A program made the translations under genes and the position numbers. Below the pieces are notes generated by a model, which worked only from the letters and a program-made list of their open reading frames with translations, was not told where the DNA came from and did no database searches. Shown piece by piece: positions 50,730 through 62,350 of a stretch of DNA of 64,000 nucleotides (its first letter is position 1; the number at the start of each line of letters is the position of its first letter). The DNA comes from Pomphorhynchus laevis (lineage: Eukaryota; Acanthocephala; Palaeacanthocephala; Echinorhynchida; Pomphorhynchidae). The stretch lies in the NCBI GenBank assembly GCA_012934845.2, contig WNNJ02003258.1, forward strand, positions 1-64,000, in the 5' to 3' direction.

Positions 50730-52763
50730 CATCTCATGTCTAACGTTTTAGTCAAAAATCTTAACATTTCCATCTTACTTTCCAGTAATTTACGACTGAC
50801 AACTTACATTTAAAGTTTTAAATCTTACGTCTTACATATTAAGTCTAACATATTAAGACTAACATCTTACGTCTTACATAATTTGTATGAAATATTACGT
50901 CTAATTTATTACGTTGAGCATCTTAAGTACAATATCTAACGTAACATCTTATCTTAAACATCTTAAATCTAACAACTCACATTTTACATCTTAAATCGTC
51001 TTACTTAAGATGTAATCTTACGTCTTACATCTTACGTATTACACTTTACATCTTACCTCTAATGTCTTAAATATTGTCTTACACCATATGTCTAAAATCT
51101 CGCATATTTCATATGACGCCTAAAATCTCACTTCTTTATCTAACGTCTTTAATCTAACAGCTTTCATCTAACGTTGTGGATCTAACGTCTTAAATCTAAA
51201 GTCTTAAATCTAACGTTTTAAATTTAACGTCTTAAATCTAACGTCTTAAATCTAATGTTTTAAATCTAACGTCTTAAATTGAACGTCTTAAATCTAACGT
51301 AGTAAATCTAACGTCTTAAATCTAACGTTTTTTATGTCTTACATCTTACGTCTTACATCTTACGTTTTACATATTACATCTTACATCTTACGTCTTACAT
51401 CTTACGTCTTACATCTTACGTCTTACATCTTACGTCTTACATCTTACGTCTTACATCTTACGTCTTACATCTTACGTCTTACATCTTACATCTTACGTCT
51501 TACATCTTACGTCTTACATCTTACGTCTTACATCTTACGTCTTACATCTTACGTCTTACATCTTACGTCTTACATCTTACGTCTTACATCTTACGTCTTA
51601 CATCTTACGTCTTACATCTTACGTCTTACATCTTACGTCTTACATCTTACGTCTTACATCTTACGTCTTACATCTTACGTCTTACATCTTACGTCTTACA
51701 TCTTACGTCTTACATCTTACGTCTTACATCTTACGTCTTACATCTTACGTCTTACATCTTACGTCTTACATCTTACGTCTTACATCTTACGTCTTACATC
51801 TTACGTCTTACATCTTACGTCTTACATCTTACGTCTTACATCTTACGTCTTACATCTTACGTCTTACATCTTACGTCTTACATCTTACGTCTTACATCTT
51901 ACGTCTTACATCTTACGTCTTACATCTTACGTCTTACATCTTACGTCTTACATCTTACGTCTTACATCTTACGTCTTACATCTTACGTCTTACATCTTAC
52001 GTCTTACATCTTACGTCTTACATCTTACGTCTTACATCTTACGTCTTACATCTTACGTCTTACATCTTACGTCTTACATCTTACGTCTTACATCTTACGT
52101 CTTACATCTTACGTCTTACATCTTACGTCTTACATCTTACGTCTTACGTCTTGCATTTTACGTCTTAAATCTAACGTATTAAATCTAACGTCTTAAATCT
52201 AACGTTTTACATCTTATGTCTTACATCTTACGTCTTACATTTTACGTCTTACAATTACGTCTTACATCTTACGTTTTACATCCTACGTCTTTCATATTAC
52301 GCTTTACATCTTAAGTCTTACGCCTTACGTCTTATCTTACATCTTACGTCTTAAGCCTTACGTCTTATCTTACATCTTACGTCTTACATTTTACGTCTTA
52401 CATCTTACAATTGCATCTCACAATTACGTCTGGCATTTTACGTCTTACATCTTACAATTACATCTTACAATTACGTCTGGCATTTTACGTCCTACATCTT
52501 ACGTCTTGCATATTACGTCTTACATCATACGTCTTACATATTACGTCTTACATCTTACGTCTTACATATTTTGTCTTAAATATTTCATTTTACATATTTC
52601 GTCTTACATATTTCGTCTTACATATTTCGTCTTACATATTTCGTCTTACATATTTCGTCTTACATATTTCGTCTTACATATTTCGTTTTACATATTTCGT
52701 CTTACATATTTCGTCTTACATATTACGTCTTACACTTTGCGTCTTACATCTTATGCCTTACAT
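50730..52763 (+). repeat. 14-bp minisatellite (CTTACATCTTACGT) with degenerate margins
   Basis: About 51380-52140 is an almost perfect run of the 14-mer; the flanks are degenerate 7-bp forms (CTTAAAT, TAACGTC, TTTCGTC). The unit resumes after an inserted Naiad-like tail at 53086. Long open frames across it result from the repeat lacking stops. Confidence 0.95.
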
Positions 52764-53085
52764 ACATCATTAGCATGTATTTGGCCCCGCTGCTATGTTG
52801 GGTAGAGGAGTTAGGGGCCGAAACCTGATAGCATAGCAGTTTCTCCTGATGACCTCTAATTCTTATTCTGATACAACGTCTGTTATTTATTAGTCAATTC
52901 ATAAAAATGACGTTTATTTTAAATTTTATTTTTTATTTTATTTTTTTAACTTGATTTAAATTATAGAAAATCTAAAAACAATTATTAATTTTATTATTTA
53001 ATTATTAAATTTTGATTTAGCATTATTATGTTTTGTTTATTTTATAATTATATAACAATACGTAGACTCAGTTAGCTGATTTAAT
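52764..53085 (+). mobile_element. Naiad-like 3' tail inserted in the minisatellite
   Basis: Begins ACATCATTAGCATG and ends CAGTTAGCTGATTTAA with satellite on both sides, so both boundaries of a 320-bp insertion are exact. Contains the intact pseudoknot. Confidence 0.92.
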
Positions 53086-53486
53086 CTTACGTCTTACATA
53101 TTCATCTTACTATATTTTTGTATACGGGATTCAGCATTTAAATCGGGTTTTTAGATAATGCTCATTTTAATTATTTTAAATCATGTAGAAACATTTGTAT
53201 ATGTATTAACTCATAATTAATTTGACTTTTTGTTATTTTTTTGGAGAGGCGTTTAGTTTCGATATTAACTTTTTAATTTAATATAATTATTTTTTTTATT
53301 TTATCAATACAATATTATACTAGTGGATTTAAATAATTTGAAATATAATAAAAGATTATTATCAACTTAAAATGTGCAAGTAGTCATGCCAACACAATTA
53401 ACGCAAATGAACTCTCAATTTGAATATTTCAAAAATATTACCGTGTACAACGAACGAACGTTTCATCGAATAATTTAGAATAGTAT

Positions 53487-53601
53487 ATGCCGAAAGAAGT
53501 GCATTATTTTGAACAATTTTTAAGATCCACCGAATTTTGTGATGCGACTATCATATCTAGTTCAGGATCAGAGTTTAAAATCCACAAGCTAATTCTAGCT
53601 G
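53487..53601 (+). CDS. BTB/POZ gene, exon 1
   Basis: ATG at 53487; encodes MPKEVHYFEQFL, then FCDATIISSSGSEFKIHKLILA, the first half of a BTB domain (D-A-T-I, F-x-x-H-K-x-x-L-A). BTB domains dimerise and often recruit cullin-3 or transcription co-factors. Donor GTAGAT; ends one base into an Ala codon. An earlier exon cannot be excluded. Confidence 0.75.
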
Positions 53602-53666
53602 GTAGATTTTATTATTATACAAATTATTTTACATAATTTTGATTTTGATCTATATTGTTTGAACAG

Positions 53667-53774
53667 CATCAAGTCAATATTTCCACGTTCTTTTTACTGC
53701 TTCATCAGTTGATAATCTTTCTGAAAAATATGTATTCGACGACATTACTACAGAAACATTAAAAGATATAATCG
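53667..53774 (+). CDS. BTB/POZ gene, exon 2
   Basis: Acceptor GAACAG; completes Ala and continues SSQYFHVLFTASSVD...KYVFDDITTETLKDII, the standard BTB continuation (A-S-S-x-Y-F, LFT, V-x-D-D-I). Donor GTAAGT, phase 1. The next exon (Y-x-Y-T-G block) was not found; the following intron is occupied by a PLE-derived foldback. Confidence 0.78.
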
Positions 53775-53835
53775 GTAAGTGTCTTATATAGTTTAAAAAC
53801 ATTTTAATTGCAATATTTATTGTTATAAAAATAGA

Positions 53836-54930
53836 CTAATCCTTTTATATGGAAATATTAACTTGCTTCAACTTTTTCCATAAATAAATCGGCTAGAGTA
53901 GAACTTAACGAGGAGCCCATTGCAACTCCATCCACTTGCACATACAATTCATTGTTAAGAGATGATGTCGTTTAATTTCAATTCATATTTTTTAATTAGA
54001 TAATCATATTTTTCAATTCATATTTTTCATGTTTTCAAATTTTCAATTCGTCATTTTCCTGATGATGACCGCAGTATTAATTACTATGGATTATGCTTAA
54101 TCCATAGTAAATTAGCAGAAAAATCGAGAAGAGTATAATATTTATTTTGTTTTCAAATTTTCAACCATTAATACTGCGGTCATCATCAGGAAAATGACGA
54201 ATTGAAAATTTGAATCCATATTTTAATCCATAGTAAATTAGCAGAAAAATCGAGAAGAGTCTAATATTTATTTTGTTTTCAAATTTTCAATCATCAATAC
54301 TGCGGTCATAATCAGGAAAATGACGAATTGAAAATTTGAATCCATATTTTAATCCATAGTAAATTAGCAGAAAAATCGAGAAGAGTCTAATATTTATTTT
54401 GTTTTCAAATTTTCAACCACCAATACTGCGGTTATCATCAGGAAAATGACGAATTGAAAATTTGAATCCATATTTTAATCCATAGTAAATTAGCAGAAAA
54501 ATCGAGAAGAGTCTAATATTTATTTTGTTTTCAAATTTTCAACCACCAATACTGCGGTCATAATCATGAAAATGACGAATTGAAAATTTGAATCCATATT
54601 TTAATCCATAGTAAATTAGCAGAAAAATCGGGAAGAGTCTAATATTTATTTTGTTTTCAAATTTTCAACCACCAATACTGCGGTCATCATCAGGAAAATG
54701 ACGAATTGAAAATTTGAAATTTGAAAACATGAAAAATATGAATTGAAAAATATAAATATCAAATTAAAAAACATGAATTGAAATTGAAAACGTCATCATC
54801 TTTTAACGATGAATTGTATGTGCAAGTGGATGGAGTTGCAATGGGCTCCTCGTTAGGTTCTACTCTAGCCGATTTATTTATGGAAAAAGTTGAAGCAAGT
54901 TAATATTTCCATATAAAAGGATTAGTCTAT
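53836..54930. repeat. Foldback: PLE-RT inverted arms enclosing a 126-bp array
   Basis: Arms at about 53836-54085 and 54675-54930 are inverted copies, each with the same RT fragment (LYVQVDGVAMGSSL...ADLFMEKVEAS). Between them are five 126-bp units (AAATTAGCAG at 54109, 54235, 54361, 54487, 54613). Confidence 0.9.
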
Positions 54931-55160
54931 TTGGGCAGATACCTTGATGACGTATTCATGAGTATCAAGAATCCAGTGCATGGGAATGCCTTTAATATGT
55001 TAGATAATTTACATACTCGAATAAAGTGGATCATATATGCTAAAATTGACAGTGCGGTTTTCTTCCTGGACGTACAATGTTTGCGTGAAGGTAGTAACAG
55101 TACTAAGACTACTGTGTTATTGAAGAAACTGGTTCTCACATTCTGTATTTTGTAAATGTG
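54798..55160 (+). pseudogene. PLE-like RT fragment (active-site region)
   Basis: NDELYVQVDGVAMGSSLGSTLADLFMEKVE, then a TAA, then GRYLDDVFMSIKNP (active-site YLDD) and VFFLDVQCLREGS. The order resembles PLE RTs, but this family differs from both other PLEs here. The first block is the right arm of the foldback. Confidence 0.75.
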
Positions 55161-55253
55161 GGCCTGGTATTTCGGATATATATATATCCGAAAACATTGT
55201 ACGGAAAACGCCTTCACAAGGGAAGGCGCCTTCACAAGGGAAAGTCACCTCGT

Positions 55254-55329
55254 GGTCACACGAGGTGACTTTCGCGTTGAAAACCAGCTACAGAATCCTT
55301 CCTTCATGATATCCAATTCCATACACCCT
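55254..55329 (+). repeat. 76-bp direct repeat, left copy
   Basis: Identical or nearly so to 55697-55772. The preceding CACCTCGTGGTCACACGAGG forms a short palindrome. Confidence 0.9.
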
Positions 55330-55696
55330 GACTACTAACGGCGCCATTGCCACAACCGTTTTCGTTTCGCCCGCTTTTTGCCACATGTTGGTAGCCCCGG
55401 GCTCGTCAGAAGGCTGACTACCAACTCTTCGCCTTTTGAAATTTGACTTATCCGAGATTCGAGCTGTCGCTCTCCGTACTTGGCTTGCGCTCGTGACTGC
55501 TATGCTACGAATCCAGGATTACCAGATTTCACACAGTATATGAAATCTTCCATCATGATATCCAGAAACTGCATTGTCCGAGATGCTTCTCTGGCATGCT
55601 TATTTTAGATTTTACCGTTTGAGATCATGAAGATCGATTGGAATCGGGACTGGTGATCCTTTGATGGCTTCTTATTTATGTAACGAATAGTTGCTA
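55330..55696. other. Unassigned G+C-richer spacer between 76-bp repeats
   Basis: Contains GTTGGTAGCC...GGCTGACTACCAAC inverted halves near 55388-55425; no coding similarity recognised. Confidence 0.4.
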
Positions 55697-55770
55697 GGTC
55701 ACACGAGGTGACTTTCGCGTTGAAAACCAGCTACAGAATCCTTCCTTCATGATATCCAATTCCATACACC

Positions 55771-55772
<2 letters not shown>
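55697..55772 (+). repeat. 76-bp direct repeat, right copy
   Basis: Partner of 55254-55329; ends exactly where the (AT)n tract begins. Confidence 0.9.

Positions 55773-55773
<1 letters not shown>

Positions 55774-55847
<74 letters not shown>
55774..55847. repeat. (AT)37 microsatellite
   Basis: Uninterrupted AT dinucleotide run of 74 bp. Confidence 0.99.
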
Positions 55848-55849
<2 letters not shown>

Positions 55850-55869
55850 TAAATACCGTAGCGATCGGT

Positions 55870-56420
55870 ATTTAAAATATTTAAGGATTATATTAATTTT
55901 ATCCATATATTTATATTTACTTGAAGGTTTTATTTTTGTTAGATAGGCGTTATAGTTATTATAACATAGATATGCATCTGTTTTTCCGAATATCAGATTA
56001 ATTAATTTTACTAACGCTTCTTTAATATCTACTAAATCTAGATTTGTATAAAGCGTACTAAAATCGTATGTATTTATATTTTGAAAATTTATTCCTTTTG
56101 TCTGTTCTAAAAATTCTTTTGTAGAATTAATACTGAAATAGTGTTTTATACCAGTATTAATTTCAATTACCTTACAATACTTTTTAAAGTGTGCTTTAAT
56201 TACTTTAAGTATTTTATTCATATAGACAGAAAGTGGTTTTAATGTACATTAAAACGTACTACATATGAATCTAGGTGTTATTGGATTTTTATGTAATTTT
56301 GGATTCCAATATAATATAGGTATAGTTTTATTATCTAATTCAACCTTTATACCCTTTTTATCCATTATAGAACAGTGACTTGTAATATTTGTTTCAAAAC
56401 TCAACTCACTACGTTCTTAT
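55870..56420 (-). mobile_element. Naiad-like RT fragment
   Basis: Minus strand from SHCSIMDKKGIKVELDN and PKLHKNPITPRFIC to NTYDFSTLYTNLDLVDIKEAL; broken by a frameshift near 56245 and cut off beside the (AT)n tract. Confidence 0.88.
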
Positions 56421-56499
56421 TATTTAATCTATATTTATACCCTTTGGATTTTATGTTCCCCAATTCGTCATTTTAATTAATTCTAGATTATGTGAACAT

Positions 56500-56725
56500 A
56501 ATCTACAATATATTCGGCTCCTAATCGAGGGATAGCGGCCGAAATTTGATAACATAGCAGCTCCTCTTGGTGACCTCTAATCCTTATTCTAATACAACGT
56601 ATGTTATTTATTAATCCATTCACAAAAATGACTTTTTTTATTTCAATTTTAAAATAAAAGTCAATTTTATATTTTATAAATAATGTAAAATACATAGGCT
56701 CAGTTAGGTGATCTGATTTATGTAG
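56500..56725 (+). mobile_element. Naiad-like 3' tail, diverged
   Basis: Contains GATAACATAGCAGCTCCTC, AATACAACGTATG and a terminal GGCTCAGTTAGGTGAT. Confidence 0.75.
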
Positions 56726-57004
56726 TTTTGAATTCTTATTTCATTTAAATTTCATTATTTTATCTATATTTATACTTTTTGAACAAATATGTTAGAAGGG
56801 TAGGTGCGTATATGTGCATTCGTATATCGTACCTAATTATAACGAAATACAAGCAGGTAAATAACAATTAGAATTGACGCGTATTGCATGTGATTTTTCA
56901 TTATTTTGACCCACTAAAATATATCATGTTAGCATTTAAAGGATTTAAATTAAATTTTTTTGATAGCATTTTTCTGTGTTTATTTATTTTAACAAAATAA
57001 ATTA

Positions 57005-57480
57005 ACATATTAATTAATATATTGATGATATATGTGTATTTAATTCCAATAATTTTTATTCAATTAGTGAACACGTTTATCCAGAAAGCCTTATTCTTAA
57101 CAAATTTAATATTAATGATAAAGAAGGTGTATATCTAGATATGAACATTAAATTAACATTAACTAAAACTACTATTAATTTATATCGTAAAGGTGACATA
57201 TATAAATTTACAATAACATATTTTTACATGAGCATTCATGCATACCATAATTCTTATTCTGATACAACGTCTGTTATTTATTAGTCAATTCATAAAAATG
57301 ACGTTTATTTTAAATTTCATTTTTTTATTTTAACTTGATTTAAATTATAGAAAATCTAAAAACAATTATTAATTTTATTATTTAATTATTAAATTTTGAT
57401 TTAGCATTATTATGTTTTGTTTATTTTATAATTATATTAAATACGTAGACTCAGTTAGCTGAATTAATTAAATTAAGATT
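57005..57480 (+). mobile_element. Naiad-like PLE, short 3' copy
   Basis: Encodes DDICVFNSNNFYSISEHVY to VYLDMNIKLTLTKT, then skips to the tail at about 57248, an internal deletion joining RT to tail. Confidence 0.85.
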
Positions 57481-57622
57481 TTTGTTATTTCGTTTATAGA
57501 ATGTTTCTATTATCATCGTTACACATTGATTTCATGTTGTATACCAGTATACAACAATATATAACATTGAAATTATAATTTGTAATATCTCATAATCATA
57601 TAAGCCGACGCAAAAGAATGAC

Positions 57623-57707
57623 GAATGCAGTTTTGTCATCACAATGACTCATCAGTGCCAGATCCCTCCTACTACTGGATGCAGAGGAGGACTAGCAAAC
57701 GGCAATC
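57623..57707 (-). ncRNA. Hammerhead-ribozyme-like motif, copy 3 (decayed)
   Basis: Minus strand: core CTGATGA intact (57655-57649), helix II GTCAT/ATGAC perfect with loop TGTG. Helix I is strong (TGCTAG/CTGGCA, then TCCTCCT with AGGAGGGA and one bulged G). The second core block reads AAAA instead of GAAA, and helix III is weakened. Confidence 0.6.
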
Positions 57708-57849
57708 AACGAATGAATCATGTGAATGATGAACTAGAAAACATCTAGTAAAATCATCGTACAAAAATGTAATATCATCATATTGAAATGTAATATTTAA
57801 ATATGTAATATTGAAATCCGTTGAAATAGTTTTATACCTTTCAATATTT

Positions 57850-58090
57850 TTGAAAATGTGTTTTACAGTTTTTAATATAGCGTCCTATTAATCTCATATG
57901 TTTATGAAATTTAGTTTGACTTTTATGTTGTATATTATATATGTGTTGCCTAAACCTAGTTTATAACATTTTACACGTTGTTATTACATATTGAGTTTAC
58001 TTATGCATTGCATTATATCCATTACACCTGTCTATTGCAGTTACAATAATCATCAATATTTAACGAAAAACATTTGTTTGTCATATTATA
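57850..58090 (-). mobile_element. Naiad-like endonuclease fragment
   Basis: Minus strand matches the cysteine-rich and post-YIG coding region (HIYNI...; HKHMRLIG) with many changes. Confidence 0.7.
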
Positions 58091-58198
58091 TCCAAAGCAA
58101 TTTTTGTTTTTGCTAACAGGTGTCTTCAATTGTCATTAGATTGTAAATAAGGCAAGAGACTATTATTTATTTCACAATTTAGATCCAATATGTCGATG

Positions 58199-58335
58199 GC
58201 ACGTGGGCACACTATTATGAAGGATTATTTAATTTAATGTCATATTTGATCATATAATACATACATATATGTATAATTATTATACATATAATTGTATGTA
58301 TGATAATACATACAATTATATGGTGTGCCCACATC
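58199..58335. repeat. Small AT-rich foldback with GTGGGCACAC ends
   Basis: GTGGGCACAC near 58206 and GTGTGCCCAC near 58323 are inverted around an AT-rich self-complementary core; MITE-like, about 135 bp. Confidence 0.6.
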
Positions 58336-58860
58336 ACATTCAACAAATCAAAAATCTAAAAACCAACATTACTAATTAATTTTTAACATTTAATAATTCA
58401 ATCTCATTTGTTCGTGATAGTTAATGTTCTCATATTTATGTTAAAATATTTATATTTTAATACTTATTGTGAAATTTAAAATCAAAATCTGATTAAAAAT
58501 CAGATTATTTCTTATATTTTTCTTAGTGTACAATTCAATTTGTGTGTTTCTAGAATAAACGTATATTATCGAAATTATTATGATTATTTATTAGTCAGTG
58601 ATAAGCTATCCCACTTAACGTAGTTGCTCTTTGTAAAGTATATTTCGCAGGATAATCTTATATAAAGATCTTTTGCAGTTTTGTCGATATAATTTTATTC
58701 ACAATAACAGTAATGAATTTCGGAAACCAAGCAATCTTTATTAAATTTCAAATATTTATCGTTTTAATATTTATGCTTTAATAATTTAATATTATGTTCA
58801 GATTGGTGTTATAATATCGAAATATCAATTTCAAGTGATAATGTTATTCGTTTATTTACA

Positions 58861-58878
58861 GTGGCAGATAGGCTTTCG
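58861..58878 (+). CDS. Possible small downstream BTB-gene exon
   Basis: A pyrimidine-rich acceptor (TTTATTTACAG) and donor GTATGT enclose 18 nt reading (V)ADRLS, resembling the 'L-x-A-A-D-x-L' helix of BTB proteins in the phase left by exon 2. At least one linking exon would still be missing. Speculative. Confidence 0.2.
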
Positions 58879-58899
58879 GTATGTCGATATAAATGGATT

Positions 58900-60320
58900 T
58901 CTACCATTTAATATTTAATTAAATATTTATAAAAGTTTTTAAATTTATTAATATAAATATATTAATATATTAATATAAAATGTTTTAATCTAAATTGTTT
59001 ATATTAAAACATTAATATATGAATATTATGATATTTATTTTAAACAATTTCAGCTTTCATTATACAAATTAGATGTGTCGGAATTACATTATTTTTAAAC
59101 ATAATAATTAATAATTTAATATTTATGTAAAAGATATTAATATAAACTCTTATAATTTAGACAAAAATTATTTAGCTCAAAAGATATATGTTTGCTTAAT
59201 TTGTTAGACTTTAAGATTTTTATTTAGTCAATAATACTCATCTGGTAGTCAAATGTTTATTTTAATTCACAGAATAGTTAAAAATAGTTAAAATAGTTAT
59301 TCTGTGAATAGTTAAAATTGAGATTTAGACACAAAATTTTATCATCGCATAATCTTGCTCGCTATCTATCATTTCTTCTCTGTGTGCTCTTTTATAGTTT
59401 ACATCGTAATCTAATTCCATCAATCCTATTAGCGATTCATAAAACATTTTAAATGTGATTTTATTCGTGAAATAAAATTCATCACATACAAGTCAAATAA
59501 AGTAAAATCGAGTAAAGTCAAATAATGTAAAATAAAGCCATATATATCATGAAATATTAATAAATAATATAATATTTTATTAAAAAGTGTATATATTAAA
59601 TATTATATTATTAAATTAAATATTATATATTATAATAACTTATTAAATATTATATCAATATTTATTATAATACATACACCGATGATAAATATTATATCAT
59701 AATTCATATTATACAGATGTATCATATATTATAATTAAAATGCATTTAAGAACGAGATTTTTCAATCATAAATTCAGCTCTTTTTCAAAGTTCTTGTAAT
59801 AAATAACTGAGCAATTTATGAAGTATGTTATAAATATGATGTTCACTCATCAAAATTATTAACTGATCAAAATAAAATGAATAGAATTTTTATTGAAATC
59901 GAATTTTCGATAGCTAACTGCTATCCTATCCTCATAAGAACAAAATTATATAGAAAGTTTCAAAAACTTGCTAATTATATGATGATTATCATATCGAGGA
60001 AGTTCAAACGATTAGTTGTTCCATTTTTTATCAAAAAATAAAACTGAAATTCACAATGAAAACCAAAATGAACAAAAGAATACAACAGAGATAAAAACAC
60101 AAAAGAAATAAAAATGACAAAAAACAATTCAAAGCAAAATTAATTGCAGGATTAATAAATTGCAGGATTGATTAATAAACAGTAAAAAAATTTAAATAAT
60201 GAATAAACTGCAAATTACAATTCAAAAATATTTGATATTAAGTAAAAATCGGAATTATTATAAAGCGTCAATTTATTATGACTTAATTGCGCAAAAATAC
60301 GTTTTGTATTTTACGTTTAA
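58900..60320. other. Mostly unassigned AT-rich sequence
   Basis: A stretch at 59456-59530 is the inverted counterpart of 38975-39035. A minus-strand run near 59460-59340 (SLIGLMELDYDV, HREEMIDSEQDYAM) looks coding but is unrecognised. Confidence 0.4.
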
Positions 60321-60324
60321 AAAT

Positions 60325-61080
60325 GTTTATCCAAGTATTCTTAATAAAAGCAATATTAATGATAAAGAAGGTGTATATCTAGATATGAACATTAAATTAA
60401 CATGAACTAAAACTACTATTAATTTATATCGTAAAGGTGACATATTTAAATTTACAAGAAACATATTTTTGCATGAGCATTCATGCATACCATATAATAT
60501 AAAATATAATACATTAAATAATGAAATTTTAAGAATTGCAACAATATGTAATGATATTGGTTTTCTTCAAAATCATTTTAAATAATTTAATAGATACATA
60601 TTTTAAACTAGGTTACTATAAAAATAACATCAAGCAGAAAATAGTAAAATATATAAATCAACACAATAATATTAAAAATAAATTTAAAATCATTAGCGGA
60701 AAATTTTTATGGATAATAAATAATATACTTTGCATTAGAATATAATAGTATATAATCAAATTTTATCAGAGGAAATACGTCATGAGCACGTTTTCGTACC
60801 CGCTGACGTGTTGGGTCGAATAATACGGGTCGAAACCTGATAGCATAGCAGTTCCTCTTTATTACCTCAGATTCTTATTCTGATACATCGTCTGTTATTT
60901 ATTAGTCAATTCATAAAAATTGACTTTTATTTTAAATTTCAATTTTTCATTTTAACTTGTGTGGTAATTATTTATTATTCACAATTTTGTATTATTTTAT
61001 TTTTTGAATTTTATTTAGAATTATGTTTAAATTATAGACAATATAAAATACGTATGCTCAGTTAGCTAATCTGATGGATA
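60325..61080 (+). mobile_element. Naiad-like PLE, 3' end plus tail
   Basis: Encodes NINDKEGVYLDMNIKLT, a TGA, then the RT end with a frameshift near 60580, and a diverged tail ending GCTCAGTTAGCTAATCTGAT. Confidence 0.88.
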
Positions 61081-61084
61081 TTCA

Positions 61085-61878
61085 AAACATTTTTCGTTTT
61101 GAATTATTCATAATATGAACTTCCTAAGAATTAAGATACTATAATCGCAAATTTAATTTATTGTATGTCATAAATTTTATTAAAGTATTTAATTAATTTT
61201 AGTATTAATAAATTAATTAAAGTAATTATAAACCAATTAAGGATACAAAATCATTAAACAGTTTAAATCGCGTAGGATTGCATTCGGAATAAACTCAATC
61301 GTATAATGGTTTTTATTCCTCAAATCAAAAAAGCTTTATTTGTTAATATTCAGAAATGCAATATGCTGCATTTGTAAAATATTTCATTGGATTAAAAATT
61401 GCATCTGCGAAATTTTTCAAATAAAGTTATCTTATTCTAGGAGAATATTGTTTTATAGTTTACTGTATCATACTATACAATAAAATATTGTAAAGTCGAT
61501 TGTTGTTTTAAAGTAATATTACAGTATAATAATTTGGTATAATGTATACCAAATTATAATACAATATGCCTTTATTTTACAACTAACAATAATAAAATGG
61601 ATGCAGCTATCTTAACCAGAGCCATGTGGCAACAGTTTTTACGAAATCACAATTAAAAATAATAGTGTACATAGCAAATTCAGCATTGACTTAAAGCACG
61701 ATACAAATACGTTTGACTGCTTTGTATAGGTACAACTTTGGACTAATTGCTTATTTGTACTTAGATGTATGATCTTTTAAGGATATTCTATCAAGTGGAT
61801 GTTTGCCGAGTTAATATCTTATCTTTTGCTAATTTAGTAAATATTCTTGGAAGTCATTTTGTAAGCAGACTCAAGTGT
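61085..61878. other. No recognised feature
   Basis: AT-rich; no repeat or coding match seen. Confidence 0.5.
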
Positions 61879-61879
61879 T

Positions 61880-62350
61880 AATAATTAAACAAATGGAGAT
61901 AAGTCAAGGTAAAATTTATTGTTACGAATTTTCGATCACTACTGCGATCATCATCAGGAACATAATAATGCACAATTACAATAAAAATTAAATATCTGGC
62001 AGAAAGCAACTGTCAAGTTAGTCCGGAAAAATAAACTTGTCATTAGTGGTTAGATGGGTTGGAAAATCGATTGTAATTTTGACAGTAATTGTGCATTGTT
62101 ATGTTCCCCATATGATCGTAGTAGTGAGCGAAAATTGTAACAATGAATTTTAAGTTAGCTTTTCAACCTATCTAACCACTAATGGAAGTTTATTTTTCCG
62201 GACTAACTTGACAGTTACTTTCTGCCAGATCATTGTTCGCTATATATTTTTGATTGTAATTGTACATTGATATGTTGCTGATGATCGCAGTAGTGATCGA
62301 AAATTCGTAACAATAAATTTTAAGTTAACTTCTCTCCATTTGTTTAATTA
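61880..62350. repeat. Foldback element with about 90-bp inverted ends
   Basis: Ends AATTAAACAAATGGAGA and its complement. Both arms carry TTTTCGATCACTACTGCGATC-type sequence, and the inner halves (around CTGTCAAGTTAGTCCGGA) are also inverted. The arm core resembles the 126-bp array unit at 54 kb (ACTGCGGTCATCATCAGG). Confidence 0.85.

Noticed and set aside
51334-52182. 282-codon open frame with a SYILRLTSYVLHLT-like repeat
   Set aside because: It is the 14-bp minisatellite translated; the repeat has no stops in this frame and the peptide has no independent support.
52783-52839. Calling the tail pseudoknot an HDV-like ribozyme
   Set aside because: Strand order fits, but no P4 helix, P1.1 or catalytic-C joint can be identified, so only the pseudoknot is claimed.
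50730-53110. Telomere-like repeat
   Set aside because: The 14-mer does not match known telomere motifs and is interstitial, flanked by genes and transposons.
54000-54740. Evenly spaced repeats suggesting a CRISPR array
   Set aside because: Units are 126 bp and contiguous with no variable spacers; the DNA is eukaryotic and no cas-like gene is present.
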